Below are positions 6,693 through 14,749 of a stretch of DNA of 64,000 nt, one piece after another. The stretch covers positions 1 to 64,000 of the forward strand of contig JBKPRJ010000020.1 of NCBI GenBank assembly GCA_046734455.1, in the 5' to 3' direction. This DNA comes from DATEOR01 sp046734455 (GTDB lineage Bacteria; Actinomycetota; Thermoleophilia; Gaiellales; Gaiellaceae). The notes under the pieces were generated by a model. The model was given only the letters and a program-made list of their open reading frames with translations, was not told where the DNA came from and ran no database searches. Made by a program: the position numbers and the translations under genes. Each line of letters starts with the position of its first letter. Position 1 is the stretch's first letter.

Positions 6693-8347
6693 TCCGCTTC
6701 GAGCCGGCTGAGGGCCGTGAGCGCGGTCTGCAGGTTGATGCTCGCGTCGCCCACGCCGAGGACCCTCCCGTGGAGCTCCACGGCGGCGGTGTCCTTGAAG
6801 AACGTCTCGGCGTTTCCGACCGGCTCCTTCGTCCTGATGACGAGGAACGGGCCCCAGGCATGTCCTTCGAAGATCGGTCCGGGAACGGTCTGCGGGATGG
6901 TCAGCTTCACCCGCTCGAGATCGCTCTGGTCGGTCGCGTCGAACACCCAGACGCCGCGGCCGAGCGGCTTCGGCGCCTCGTCGAGGCTGTCGATCGCGAG
7001 CCGTGGATCCGCGCGCTGCACGATCACCGATCCGAACGGCGCGCCCTTCTCCCGCGCATCCAGATAGAGCGGCTCGTAGCCGAAGAGGATGTCGTCGGGC
7101 CGGCTCGTCGCCGCGAGCCACGCGGCCGCTTCCTCCCGCGCCTGCTCCCGTGCAGCGGGCTCGCCCGCGTACATGTACGGCGTCTTGTGCCACCCCCAGC
7201 CGAATTCGACGCCGAGAAGCGCGGTGAGCCCCACGAGGACGGCGACCGCCTCGGCCCGGCCCGCCCGGCTCGCCAGCTTGAGGAGCCCGGCCGCCACGAG
7301 CATCTGGAAGAACGGCAGGGCGAAGATGAGGTGTCTGCTCTCGAGGAAGACGCTCGTCTGCGACCGGGTCAGCATGAGCGCGAGCGTGGGGACGAGGAGC
7401 ACCGTGGCCGCGAGCAGCACCGCGGCCGGCCGGGTGCGGAAGAGGACGAAGCCCCCGAGCACCGCGAGTGCGGCGATCACCGCCGACGCGGCCGTCCACC
7501 CGGCGCCGAAGTCGCCGATCGTGTGCCAGACGTAGTCGAGCACGTCGACGGGTGAGCCGAGCTTCGAATCGCTCTCTCCGGTCAGCCCGATGCCGAAGCG
7601 CGAGGCGAGCGTCCGGTAGATGAGCCAGAGAGGCGCGACGAGCGCGACGACGAGCGCGAAGGAGATCGCGGCCGGCTTGAGCGGGAACCTGCGCCGCCAC
7701 CTGCGCGCGAGGACATAGACGGCCTGGGCGGCGAGCACGAAGGTTCCGTACGGCTGAGTCGCGATCGCCAGCACGCTGGCCGCCACCCACGCGCCCCACC
7801 GCCTCGGCTCGCGCGTCCCGACGGCGCGGAGGAGAAGGAGGAACGAGAGGGCGGTCAAGAAGAGGAACAGGCTGTACATCCGCGCGTAGATGCCGTGGTA
7901 GATCGTGATCCAGCTCGCCGCGGAGAGCGCCGTCGCCACGAGGGCCGTCCTCTTGTCCGTGAGCCGGGCGACGAGCGCGGCGATGACCGGCATGCTCGCG
8001 ACCGCGAAGATCACCGACACGAGTCGGAGGGCGATCAGGCTGTGGGAGATCGATCCGGCGAGGTAGGCCAGGAGCCAGTGGAGCGGCGCGCCGCCCCGCT
8101 CTGCAAAGACGGTGGAGAACACCTCGCCGATCGGCTGCTGCGTCACGAAGAAGACCAGGGTCTCGTCCTCGTGCGGCGGCCACACGGTCATCTGGAAGAG
8201 GAGGAAGGTCGCCAGGGCGGCCGTGATTACGCCGACGCCGATCCGGAACGAGTCCTCGCGGGCCCAGAGAGCCGTCCGTTCCAGCCAATTCCGGCGCGGC
8301 GCCGCCTCCGCGCGCGCGCCAGAGGCGGCCGTCCCCCCTGGTAGCAT
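6689..8347 (-). CDS. GT-C fold glycosyltransferase (GT39/PMT-like), polytopic
   Basis: A 552-residue integral membrane protein with about 10-12 hydrophobic helices over residues 25-385 and a soluble C-terminal domain of about 150 residues. The acidic pair in WPPHEDETLVFF, in the first outside loop, matches the catalytic Asp/Glu of GT-C enzymes that use polyprenyl-phosphate sugars. It probably glycosylates a lipid or protein acceptor outside the membrane; the substrate is unknown. I chose the ATG at 8347; a TTG four codons upstream (8359) is also in frame. The stop lies in a CTAG shared with the small plus-strand gene. Confidence 0.75.
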   Translation of the reverse strand: MLPGGTAASGARAEAAPRRNWLERTALWAREDSFRIGVGVITAALATFLLFQMTVWPPHEDETLVFFVTQQPIGEVFSTVFAERGGAPLHWLLAYLAGSISHSLIALRLVSVIFAVASMPVIAALVARLTDKRTALVATALSAASWITIYHGIYARMYSLFLFLTALSFLLLLRAVGTREPRRWGAWVAASVLAIATQPYGTFVLAAQAVYVLARRWRRRFPLKPAAISFALVVALVAPLWLIYRTLASRFGIGLTGESDSKLGSPVDVLDYVWHTIGDFGAGWTAASAVIAALAVLGGFVLFRTRPAAVLLAATVLLVPTLALMLTRSQTSVFLESRHLIFALPFFQMLVAAGLLKLASRAGRAEAVAVLVGLTALLGVEFGWGWHKTPYMYAGEPAAREQAREEAAAWLAATSRPDDILFGYEPLYLDAREKGAPFGSVIVQRADPRLAIDSLDEAPKPLGRGVWVFDATDQSDLERVKLTIPQTVPGPIFEGHAWGPFLVIRTKEPVGNAETFFKDTAAVELHGRVLGVGDASINLQTALTALSRLEAD

Positions 8348-8376
8348 TTCCTCCCGCAAACCGGGCCTTTCTTTCG

Positions 8377-8673
8377 ATGCCGATCTACGAATACCGATGC
8401 CCGAACGGGCACACGTTCGAGCTGTTCCAGCGGATGACGGATCCGCCGCCGTCAGAGTGCCAGATCTGCGGTGAGAGCCCGCTGGAGAAGGTGCTTTACC
8501 CGGCTGCGATCCACTTCAAAGGCTCCGGCTTTTACAAGACCGACTACGGGCGAGGCTCGCGCAAGCGCGACGGCGACAAGCCGGACAAGGCGGACTCCGG
8601 CGACAAGAAGGACAAGGCCGACTCGAAGCCGGAGAAGCCCGGAACGTCCCAGAAGAAGGCCGCGGAAGCCTAG
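8377..8673 (+). CDS. FmdB-type zinc ribbon protein
   Basis: A 98-residue protein. It opens MPIYEYRCPNGHTFELFQRM and has a second CxxC (CQICGES), the four-cysteine ribbon of the FmdB/CxxC_CxxC_SSSS family, often annotated as a regulatory or zinc-ribbon protein. GFYKTDYG in mid-protein is also typical. The C-terminal 40 residues are a low-complexity, Lys/Asp/Ser-rich tail. The molecular role is not established. The gene is divergent from the glycosyltransferase with only 29 bases between starts; the stop shares CTAG (8670-8673) with the next minus-strand gene. Confidence 0.85.
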   Translation: MPIYEYRCPNGHTFELFQRMTDPPPSECQICGESPLEKVLYPAAIHFKGSGFYKTDYGRGSRKRDGDKPDKADSGDKKDKADSKPEKPGTSQKKAAEA

Positions 8674-8894
8674 GACCCGGATTCGGGCAGGAGCGCCCGC
8701 GCCGCTTCGAGGTCGCGCTCGTAGACCATGACCTCGCGCGGCCCCCCGGGGATGAAATCCTCCACCGGCGAGTCGATCGCGTCCGTCTCGCGGTGGGCGC
8801 ACTCGACGCCGTTCGCCCGGAGCAGACCGCAGAGGAGCTCGGCCTCGGTCTCGTTCGGAACGACGGTCAGGACGACGGTCGGATCTTGATTCAC
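8670..8894 (-). CDS. DUF2007-type putative signal-transducing protein
   Basis: A 74-residue protein with the DUF2007 pattern: a beta strand (TVVLTVVPNETEAELLCGLLRANGVECAHR), then GGPREVMVYERDLEAARALL, giving a small ferredoxin-like alpha/beta fold. The function is unknown. The GTG start at 8894 is supported by the -10 box TAGCGT (8901-8906) ending six bases away. The gene sits immediately downstream of the LCP gene on the same strand but appears to have its own promoter. Confidence 0.75.
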   Translation of the reverse strand: MNQDPTVVLTVVPNETEAELLCGLLRANGVECAHRETDAIDSPVEDFIPGGPREVMVYERDLEAARALLPESGS

Positions 8895-8900
8895 GCCGGG

Positions 8901-8906
8901 ACGCTA
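8901..8906 (-). promoter_or_regulatory. -10 box for the DUF2007 gene
   Basis: TAGCGT on the minus strand ends 6 bases before the GTG at 8894, the leaderless spacing seen repeatedly in this window. It lies between the DUF2007 start and the stop of the LCP gene. Confidence 0.45.
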
Positions 8907-8910
8907 CTCG

Positions 8911-10083
8911 CTAGCCGCCGACGATGCAGCCGGGGCCGAACGCTCCGGAGGCGGGCTTCGGCGGCTGCGGCGCGGTCTTCCCGGTCACCATCGCGATCAC
9001 CGAGACGTTCTCCTCGGTGCCGACGATGTAACTGATCCCGCCGAGCGTCGACGGGATACCACCGAGCCGGCACTTGAGCTTGCCGCTCGAAGGCGTCCGG
9101 AACTTGATCCAGCCGAGCTGGAGGATCTGGGCGGCCGAGAGGTCGGTGGCAAGCGGCTTCGTGATGTCGTCGCCGTTGAAGGGCGCCTTCAGGTACTCCT
9201 TGAAGCTGACGATCTTGTCCGCCATGGCCGAGACGACGGCCTGCTGGCGCTCGCCGCGCGTGATGTCGGACTCCTTGGGATCGAGCTGGTTTTCACGGAT
9301 CCGCGCGTAGATGAGGGCGCGCTTGCCGTCCATCGTCTGCTCGCCCTTCTTGAACCGCCAGCCCTTCCAGCGATCGCATGCGGCCTGCGACGCCCGCGGA
9401 CACTCGAACTTGTTCGAGAGGATCGGCTTGGGGACGTCGATCGAGACGCCGCCGAGGGCGTCGATCACCTCGTCGAAGGTGCCGAAATCCACGACGACGA
9501 CGTGGTTGATCGGCAGGCCCGTGACGCTCTGCACCGTCTTGATCGCGAGGGTCGGCCCGCCGTAGGCGTAGGCGGCGTTGATCTTGTCCTCGCCGTGCCC
9601 CGGGATGTCCACGCGCAGGTCGCGCGGGATCGAGAGGAGCGCGATCCGGTGCTCGTCGGGATCGGTGTGGACGATCATGATCGAGTCCGAGCGCGCCGTG
9701 GATCCCTGTCTGCTCTTCGATCCGGTGTCGGCGCCGAGCACGAGGATGTTGCTCGGATTCGAGAGCATGATCCCGTCCTGCGGCGAAAGCGCCCGCGCGG
9801 CGCGGGGGTCGAGCTTCTCGTTGGCCTGCTTCACACCGCTTCTGAACGCGAGGTAGCCGAGCACCGCCCAGACGAGGCCGAGCACGATCAGGCCGACCAG
9901 CGTCCATGCGACAGGGCGGACCCAGCGCCGCCGGGTTCTGGCGGGCCTCGGGCCGCGGTATTCCTGGGGCTCGGGGCCGTTCGCCTTCTCGGCCTTGCGG
10001 CCGGACTTCGACGTTTCCGGCCGGATCGGCCCCTTTACTCTCCCCCCGCGGTAGATGCGATAGGGCTTGTCCTTGGGCGCCAC
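8911..10083 (-). CDS. LytR-CpsA-Psr (LCP) family cell-wall ligase
   Basis: A 390-residue protein: a cytoplasmic basic N-terminus (about 1-55), one membrane helix (about 58-82), then an extracellular LCP domain. Characteristic stretches are NILVLGADTG, RSDSIMIVHTDP, IALLSIPRDLRVDIPGHG and KINAAYAYGGP, in which the Asp and Arg residues bind the pyrophosphate of the lipid-linked glycan. LCP proteins transfer secondary wall polymers to peptidoglycan. The start is GTG at 10083. The promoter region is shared with the divergent ROK gene, where TACGAT (10099-10094) ends 10 bases before the start. Confidence 0.92.
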   Translation of the reverse strand: MAPKDKPYRIYRGGRVKGPIRPETSKSGRKAEKANGPEPQEYRGPRPARTRRRWVRPVAWTLVGLIVLGLVWAVLGYLAFRSGVKQANEKLDPRAARALSPQDGIMLSNPSNILVLGADTGSKSRQGSTARSDSIMIVHTDPDEHRIALLSIPRDLRVDIPGHGEDKINAAYAYGGPTLAIKTVQSVTGLPINHVVVVDFGTFDEVIDALGGVSIDVPKPILSNKFECPRASQAACDRWKGWRFKKGEQTMDGKRALIYARIRENQLDPKESDITRGERQQAVVSAMADKIVSFKEYLKAPFNGDDITKPLATDLSAAQILQLGWIKFRTPSSGKLKCRLGGIPSTLGGISYIVGTEENVSVIAMVTGKTAPQPPKPASGAFGPGCIVGG

Positions 10084-10092
10084 GCGACCGAG

Positions 10093-10099
10093 TATCGTA
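10093..10099. promoter_or_regulatory. Overlapping divergent -10 boxes (LCP / ROK kinase)
   Basis: The seven bases TATCGTA read TATCGT on the plus strand and TACGAT on the minus strand, both TANNNT. The plus box ends 11 bases before the ROK ATG (10110) and the minus box 10 bases before the LCP GTG (10083). The arrangement is nearly symmetric. Confidence 0.5.
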
Positions 10100-10109
10100 G
10101 CCGTAGCCC

Positions 10110-11066
10110 ATGGCCAGCCCCCGTGTGATCGCGCTCGACCTCGGGGGGACGAAGCTCCTCTCCGGGGTGGTCGACGGCGAGGGCGTCGTCGAAGAGCGCG
10201 CGGTCAGCCCGACCGACACGAGCAGCGAGGACGCCGTGCTCACGCAGGTCGAAGAGGCCGTTGAGAGCTTCCTGGTCGACGAGATCGGCGCGATCGGACT
10301 GGGGATGCCTTCGACGATCGACCAGCGCCGTGGAGCGGCGGTCGACTCGGTCAACATCCCGGTCACGGACGTCGCCTTCCGGGACCGGCTGCGCAACCGC
10401 TTCGGCTTGCCGGCGGCGATCGAGAACGACGCGAACGCAGCCGCCCTTGCCGAGCACCGGTGCGGAGCGGGCCGCGGCTCACGCGACATGGTCATGCTCA
10501 CGCTCGGGACGGGCGTCGGAGGCGGCCTGATTCTCGACGGCGAGCTCTACCGCGGGGCAATCGGGGCGGCGGGCGAGCTCGGGCACATCACCCTCGACCT
10601 CAACGGCCCTCCCTGCCAGGGCCGCTGTCCCGGCCGCGGGCACCTCGAGGCGATGGCGTCGGGCACGGCTGCGGACGGCTTCGCGCGCGAAGCGGCCGCG
10701 CGAAACCCCGAGGGTGACCTGGGCCGAGCCGCCGCGGAGGGCAAGACCGTGGACGCGCGTCTTGCGGTCGAGCTCGCCGCGAAGGGTCCGGGCGACGCGC
10801 GTGACGTGCTCGACCACGTCGGCTACCACCTCGGCGTCGGGATCGCCACCTTCGTCAACATCTTCAATCCCGAGCTCGTCGTGATCGGCGGCGGCTTTGC
10901 GCGCGCGGGAGACCTTCTCTTCGAGCCGGCCAGGAAAGTCGTCGCTGAGCGTGCCCTCTCGCCGGCGCGGGACGACGTGAAGATCGTGCCGGCTCTGCTC
11001 GGCGTCGAGGCCGGCCTGATCGGCGCCGGCCTCGTCGGCTTCGAGGCTCTTCACCGGGGGCAGTAA
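10110..11066 (+). CDS. ROK family sugar kinase (glucokinase-like)
   Basis: A 318-residue kinase. The N-terminal ATP phosphate loop is ALDLGGTKLLSG, the sugar-binding/catalytic ENDANAAALAE follows at about 110, and GTGVGGGLI is next. The ROK zinc motif is present as GHITLDLNGPPCQGRCPGRGHLE; the third zinc cysteine of the classic CxCGxxGCxE form is replaced by His. ROK enzymes phosphorylate glucose or related hexoses in the cytoplasm. A glucokinase role is likely in this lineage, but substrate specificity cannot be fixed. The stop TAA overlaps the rsmI ATG by one base. Confidence 0.88.
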   Translation: MASPRVIALDLGGTKLLSGVVDGEGVVEERAVSPTDTSSEDAVLTQVEEAVESFLVDEIGAIGLGMPSTIDQRRGAAVDSVNIPVTDVAFRDRLRNRFGLPAAIENDANAAALAEHRCGAGRGSRDMVMLTLGTGVGGGLILDGELYRGAIGAAGELGHITLDLNGPPCQGRCPGRGHLEAMASGTAADGFAREAAARNPEGDLGRAAAEGKTVDARLAVELAAKGPGDARDVLDHVGYHLGVGIATFVNIFNPELVVIGGGFARAGDLLFEPARKVVAERALSPARDDVKIVPALLGVEAGLIGAGLVGFEALHRGQ

Positions 11067-11875
11067 TGCCGCTGGTCGTCTGCGCGACGCCGATTGGCAA
11101 TCTCGAGGACGTCACGCTGCGCGTCCTGCGCGAGCTCGGCGAGGCCGACCTCGTGCTCTGTGAGGACACGCGCCGCACACGCACGCTCCTCGACCGCCAC
11201 GGCGTGAAGGCGAAGCTCGTCAGCTACCATCAGCACAACGAGGCGAGGCGGGTCGCCGAGCTCGTGCCGCGGCTCGAGGCGGGGGAGAGAATCGCCCTCG
11301 CGAGCGACGCCGGTCTCCCGGGGGTGAACGACCCCGGTGCGAGGCTCATCGGCGCGGCGATCGAGCGAGGGCTCGAGGTGACGGTGCTCCCGGGGCCATC
11401 CGCGGTGGAGACGGCGCTCATCTCAAGCGGGCTCGTCGGCGAGCGCTATGCCTTCGTCGGCTATCTGCCGCGTTCGCGCGAGGCCCTCGAACGGCTGTGG
11501 CAGGAGACTTCCTCATGGAGCTGGCCCGTCGTCGCGTTCGAGTCGCCGCGGCGGCTGCCGGCCTCCCTGCGGTCGCTGGCGGAAGCGGACCCCGCGCGAC
11601 CGGTGGCGGTTTGCCGCGAGCTGACCAAGCGCTTCGAGGAGGTCGTGCGCGGGGCCGCCGGCGACGTCGCCGCCCGGTTCGAGGAGCCTCCCAAGGGCGA
11701 GGTCACGCTCGTCGTGGGGGCAGCGCAGCCCACCGGCGACGGAACGCCTCGGAGGGAGGCGCTCGCGGCTGTGGTGGATCTCGTCGAGGCCGGAGTGCCG
11801 CGCCGCCGTGCCGCAGACATCGTCTCGCGTCTTACGGGAGTTTCGCGCAACTCTCTTTACAAAGAGTCGCTGTAG
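11066..11875 (+). CDS. rsmI: 16S rRNA (cytidine1402-2'-O)-methyltransferase
   Basis: A 269-residue SAM-dependent enzyme of the tetrapyrrole-methylase fold. The N-terminal VVCATPIGNLEDVTLRVL, the CEDTRRTRTLL segment, ALASDAGLPGVNDPG and LPGPSAVETAL are diagnostic of RsmI. It methylates the ribose of C1402 in the ribosomal decoding centre. The length is close to normal, with a C-terminal domain ending RLTGVSRNSLYKESL. It is coupled to the upstream ROK kinase by a one-base overlap and opens the conserved housekeeping block. Confidence 0.95.
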   Translation: MPLVVCATPIGNLEDVTLRVLRELGEADLVLCEDTRRTRTLLDRHGVKAKLVSYHQHNEARRVAELVPRLEAGERIALASDAGLPGVNDPGARLIGAAIERGLEVTVLPGPSAVETALISSGLVGERYAFVGYLPRSREALERLWQETSSWSWPVVAFESPRRLPASLRSLAEADPARPVAVCRELTKRFEEVVRGAAGDVAARFEEPPKGEVTLVVGAAQPTGDGTPRREALAAVVDLVEAGVPRRRAADIVSRLTGVSRNSLYKESL

Positions 11876-11881
11876 CCTTAC

Positions 11882-11911
11882 TTGACAACGACCTCATGGC
11901 CTTGCTAGGCT
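11882..11911 (+). promoter_or_regulatory. Sigma70-type promoter of the LytM-like gene
   Basis: A perfect -35 TTGACA (11882-11887) and -10 TAGGCT (11906-11911) are separated by 18 bases. A purine-rich Shine-Dalgarno (GAGGAGGAG) lies between the expected start point and the ATG at 11950. This is the best two-box promoter in the window. Confidence 0.75.
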
Positions 11912-11949
11912 GATCCTGTTCGCAACACTGACAACGAGGAGGAGCGGCG

Positions 11950-13215
11950 ATGAAAGGCCTCGCCTTGCTGCTTCCGGTCCTCGTCGCGCTCCAGGTCGGC
12001 GTGCAGCCCGCGCTCGCCTGGGCCTGGCCCGTCGACGGGCCGGTGCTTCGACCCTTCGTCCTTGGTGACGATCCATATGCCGGCGGCCAGCACCGCGGCA
12101 TCGACATCGGCGCTCCCGCGGGGACGCCCGTGCGCGCGCCCGCTACGGGCTCGATCAGCTTCGCCGGCACCGTCCCGACGGGCGGGAAGACGATCACCAT
12201 CCTCACCGCCGACGGCTACGCGGTCACGCTGCAGCATCTCGGCTCCTACTCCGTCTCGCGCGGGGCCGAGGTGGCAGAAGGAGGCCCCATTGCGTCGGTC
12301 GGGGAGGGCGCCGAACCATTCGTCTACCTCGGCGTGCGCCATGCGGACGACGAAAACGGCTACGTCGACCCTCTTGGGTTGCTCCCAGCACCAGTTCTGG
12401 CGCCCGCTCCGCCCGATCCCCCGCCGGCGGATCCCGATCCCGCCCCCGCGCCGGCTCACGGCGGGGGCTCTGCGAAGCACCACGACCCTGGTCGCTCACC
12501 GCAGCCGACAGTCGCCGCAGTACCGAGCCCGAAGCCTGCCCGAGAGCTTCCCGATCACCCTCGCGCCCGCTCCGTCCGCGGCCACCATGGGGCGTACGGC
12601 GCAGCCGCGGCAACGCACCGCCGGAATCGGCTCGCCCACGAAGCGCGGCCTCCGCTCGCGCTGCCTTCGGTCTCCGGGTTGGGCGCGAACGGCAAGGCGC
12701 CGGCGCCTTCAGGGGCAGTCGACGTGGCAGCGTCGGAGCGGCCCTTCCTGCCGTTCTTCGCAGGCGCCGTACTCTGCGCGCTCGGCCTGTTGGGGGCGGC
12801 TCGTCTAGCCCGTCGACGCTGCGAGCTCGGTGACGCAGGTTCGGCAGACGGCGCGGCCGCGGTGCTCTTGCAGGGCGCTGCGACGGCCGCAGAAGATGCA
12901 CACGGTCTGCGGCTTGGACAGGAGAATCACATCGTCCTTGACCGAGATCTCGAGCGGCTCCTTCTCACCGAGCGCAAAACGCTTGCGGATCTCAATCGGA
13001 ATGACGATCCGGCCGAGGTCGTCGATGTGGCGGATGATCCCCGTTCTCGTTGCTCCCCTTGTAGAGCGCGACCCGACGGGGCGCTCCGTCGCTCCGTTCG
13101 ACCCCAATTTCTCGTCGCCTTTCGCTCGTCGCGGATTTCAGGTGACAGGTCCCCGCGTTTTGCCCTTTCTAACCACCATTTGCCGCTTCGGCGCCGCGTG
13201 GGGTCGTTCGTATGA
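11950..13215 (+). CDS. LytM/M23-like secreted protein, likely degenerate; 3' part doubtful
   Basis: A signal peptide (about 1-23, ending PALAWA) precedes a LytM domain (about 25-140) with the first zinc ligands in GQHRGIDIG. The second HxH motif reads PFVYLGVR where active enzymes have PHLHFGVR, so the catalytic His and third zinc ligand are missing. This suggests a regulatory rather than lytic role. A Pro/His-rich linker leads to a hydrophobic anchor (PFLPFFAGAVLCALGLLGAA, about 263-282). Beyond base 12808 the frame runs antisense across the whole AbrB gene to 13215, and this last part is probably not real. Loss of one G in the run at 12792-12796 would end the protein at TAG 12806-12808. Confidence 0.7.
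   Translation: MKGLALLLPVLVALQVGVQPALAWAWPVDGPVLRPFVLGDDPYAGGQHRGIDIGAPAGTPVRAPATGSISFAGTVPTGGKTITILTADGYAVTLQHLGSYSVSRGAEVAEGGPIASVGEGAEPFVYLGVRHADDENGYVDPLGLLPAPVLAPAPPDPPPADPDPAPAPAHGGGSAKHHDPGRSPQPTVAAVPSPKPARELPDHPRARSVRGHHGAYGAAAATHRRNRLAHEARPPLALPSVSGLGANGKAPAPSGAVDVAASERPFLPFFAGAVLCALGLLGAARLARRRCELGDAGSADGAAAVLLQGAATAAEDAHGLRLGQENHIVLDRDLERLLLTERKTLADLNRNDDPAEVVDVADDPRSRCSPCRARPDGALRRSVRPQFLVAFRSSRISGDRSPRFALSNHHLPLRRRVGSFV
12805..13107 (-). CDS. AbrB/SpoVT-type DNA-binding regulator with C-terminal zinc ribbon
   Basis: A 100-residue protein. Residues about 22-68 (GIIRHIDDLGRIVIPIEIRK followed by EPLEISVKDDVILLSK) align with the swapped-hairpin AbrB DNA-binding domain of Bacillus transition-state regulators. 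A C-terminal pair of CxxC motifs (CIFCGRR, CRTC) could bind zinc. The only canonical start is TTG at 13107, preceded by GAAAGG; the first 20 residues are basic and poorly conserved-looking. The gene lies between the LytM-like gene and metG on the opposite strand. Its targets are unknown. Confidence 0.8.
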   Translation of the reverse strand: MGSNGATERPVGSRSTRGATRTGIIRHIDDLGRIVIPIEIRKRFALGEKEPLEISVKDDVILLSKPQTVCIFCGRRSALQEHRGRAVCRTCVTELAASTG

Positions 13216-13216
13216 T
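13211..13216 (+). promoter_or_regulatory. -10 box for metG (leaderless)
   Basis: TATGAT ends 8 bases before the GTG at 13225, which implies a leaderless metG mRNA and favours that GTG over the in-frame TTG at 13216. Confidence 0.5.
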
Positions 13217-13224
13217 TGCCATGC

Positions 13225-14742
13225 GTGAGCTACTACGTCACGACCCCCATCTACTACGTCAATGCGAATCCTCACGTCGGCCATGCCTACACGACGATCG
13301 CCGCGGATATCCTCGCGCGCCACCGCCGCCAGCGCGGCGAGGAGACCTTCTTCCTGACGGGAACGGACGAGCACGGCTCGAACATCGCGCGCGTCGCGGA
13401 GGAGGCCGGCCTCGGCCCGAAGGAGTTCGTCGATCGGAACGCGGCCACCTTCCAGGAGATGACCCGGCGGATCAACGTCTCCAACGACTTCTTCATCCGC
13501 ACGACCGACGAGCGCCACGAGCAGCTGGTGCAGGAGTTCCTGCAGCGGATCTACGACGCCGGCGAGATCTACGAGGGCGTCTACGCCGGCCTCTACTGCA
13601 GCCGCTGCGAGTCCTTCTACTCGGAGGCCGAGCTCGTGGACGGGAACTGCCCGCAGCACGGGATCCCGCCGGAGTGGGTCGAGGAGAAGAACTACTTCTT
13701 CCGGCTCTCCTCCTATCAGGACAGGTTGCTCGCGCTCTACGACGAGAATCCCGCGTTCGTGCTGCCGAAGTTTCGCGCCAACGAGGCGCGGAGCTTCATC
13801 GAGCAGGGTCTCGACGACATCAGCGTCAGCCGGGCCACGCAGCGGTGGGGCGTCGCGGTGCCCTGGGATCCCGACCAGGTGGTGTACGTCTGGGTCGACG
13901 CGCTCATCAACTACTGGAGCGCGCTTGCCTTTGCGCGCGAGGGCGAGGACCTCCGCGACGCGCTCTGGCCGGAGGTTCATCACCTCCTGGCGAAGGACAT
14001 CCTCAAGTTCCACTGCGTGATCTGGCCGGCGCTGCTCATGGGCGCGGGGATCAGCGTGCCGAAGCAGCTCTTCGTGCACGGCTACCTGCTCATGGACGAC
14101 CGCAAGATGTCGAAATCCGTCGGGAACGTGATCGACCCGCTCGAGTTGATCGACGTCTACGGGGTCGACGCGGTGCGCTACTACCTGTTCCGCGCGGCGT
14201 CCTTCGGCCAGGACGGGAACATCTCGGTCGACGGGCTCCACGAGCGCTATGAGCGGGAGCTCGGCAACGACCTCGGCAATCTGCTCTCCCGGACGACGGC
14301 GATGGTCGCCCGCTACCGGGACGGCAAGCTGGCGGTCGTCGAGAGCTCGGCGGAGCTCACGGCCGAGCTCGACGGCCTCGCGCCGAAGGTCGCTACGCGG
14401 CTCGACGCCTACGACCTGACCGGGGGCCTCGACGAGATCTGGGAGGTCGTGCGTGGGCTCAACCGGCATGTGGAGCAGAACGCGCCGTGGGAGCTGGCGA
14501 AGGCCGAGTCCAAGGCGGGCGAGCTCGACCGCGTCCTCTTCGAGCTGGCCGAGGGGCTGCGCGTGCTCGCCATCGTGCTCGCGCCGTACCTCCCCGAGAC
14601 CGCGCCGCAGATCCTCGCCGCTCTCGGCCAGGACCCGAGCCTCGAGCTGGAGCGGGCCCGCTCGGGGCAGACGCGTGCCGCGGAGGGAATCGCACCGGCG
14701 GCGCCGCTCTTCCCGCGCGTGGACGCTCCCGCGGCAGTCTGA
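13225..14742 (+). CDS. metG: Methionyl-tRNA synthetase
   Basis: A 505-residue class I synthetase. The HIGH-type motif is PHVGHAY near residue 15, and the KMSKS loop (DRKMSKSVGN) is near residue 293. The connective-peptide insertion carries only a partial zinc knuckle (CSRCESFY and a later GNCPQHG). The C-terminal anticodon-binding helical domain is present, but the dimerisation OB domain of the E. coli type is absent, as is usual in actinobacteria. I chose GTG at 13225 from the -10 spacing; TTG at 13216 would add three residues. tatD, rsmA and ispE follow on the same strand. Confidence 0.96.
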   Translation: MSYYVTTPIYYVNANPHVGHAYTTIAADILARHRRQRGEETFFLTGTDEHGSNIARVAEEAGLGPKEFVDRNAATFQEMTRRINVSNDFFIRTTDERHEQLVQEFLQRIYDAGEIYEGVYAGLYCSRCESFYSEAELVDGNCPQHGIPPEWVEEKNYFFRLSSYQDRLLALYDENPAFVLPKFRANEARSFIEQGLDDISVSRATQRWGVAVPWDPDQVVYVWVDALINYWSALAFAREGEDLRDALWPEVHHLLAKDILKFHCVIWPALLMGAGISVPKQLFVHGYLLMDDRKMSKSVGNVIDPLELIDVYGVDAVRYYLFRAASFGQDGNISVDGLHERYERELGNDLGNLLSRTTAMVARYRDGKLAVVESSAELTAELDGLAPKVATRLDAYDLTGGLDEIWEVVRGLNRHVEQNAPWELAKAESKAGELDRVLFELAEGLRVLAIVLAPYLPETAPQILAALGQDPSLELERARSGQTRAAEGIAPAAPLFPRVDAPAAV

Positions 14743-14749
14743 CGCTGCC

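Noticed and set aside
5676..8288. Very long minus-strand open frame continuing upstream of psuG through psuK and the glycosyltransferase
   Set aside because: It lies out of frame with two well-supported genes on the same strand, and the translation is Arg/Pro/Ala-rich with no family motif. GC-rich DNA readily leaves such frames open.
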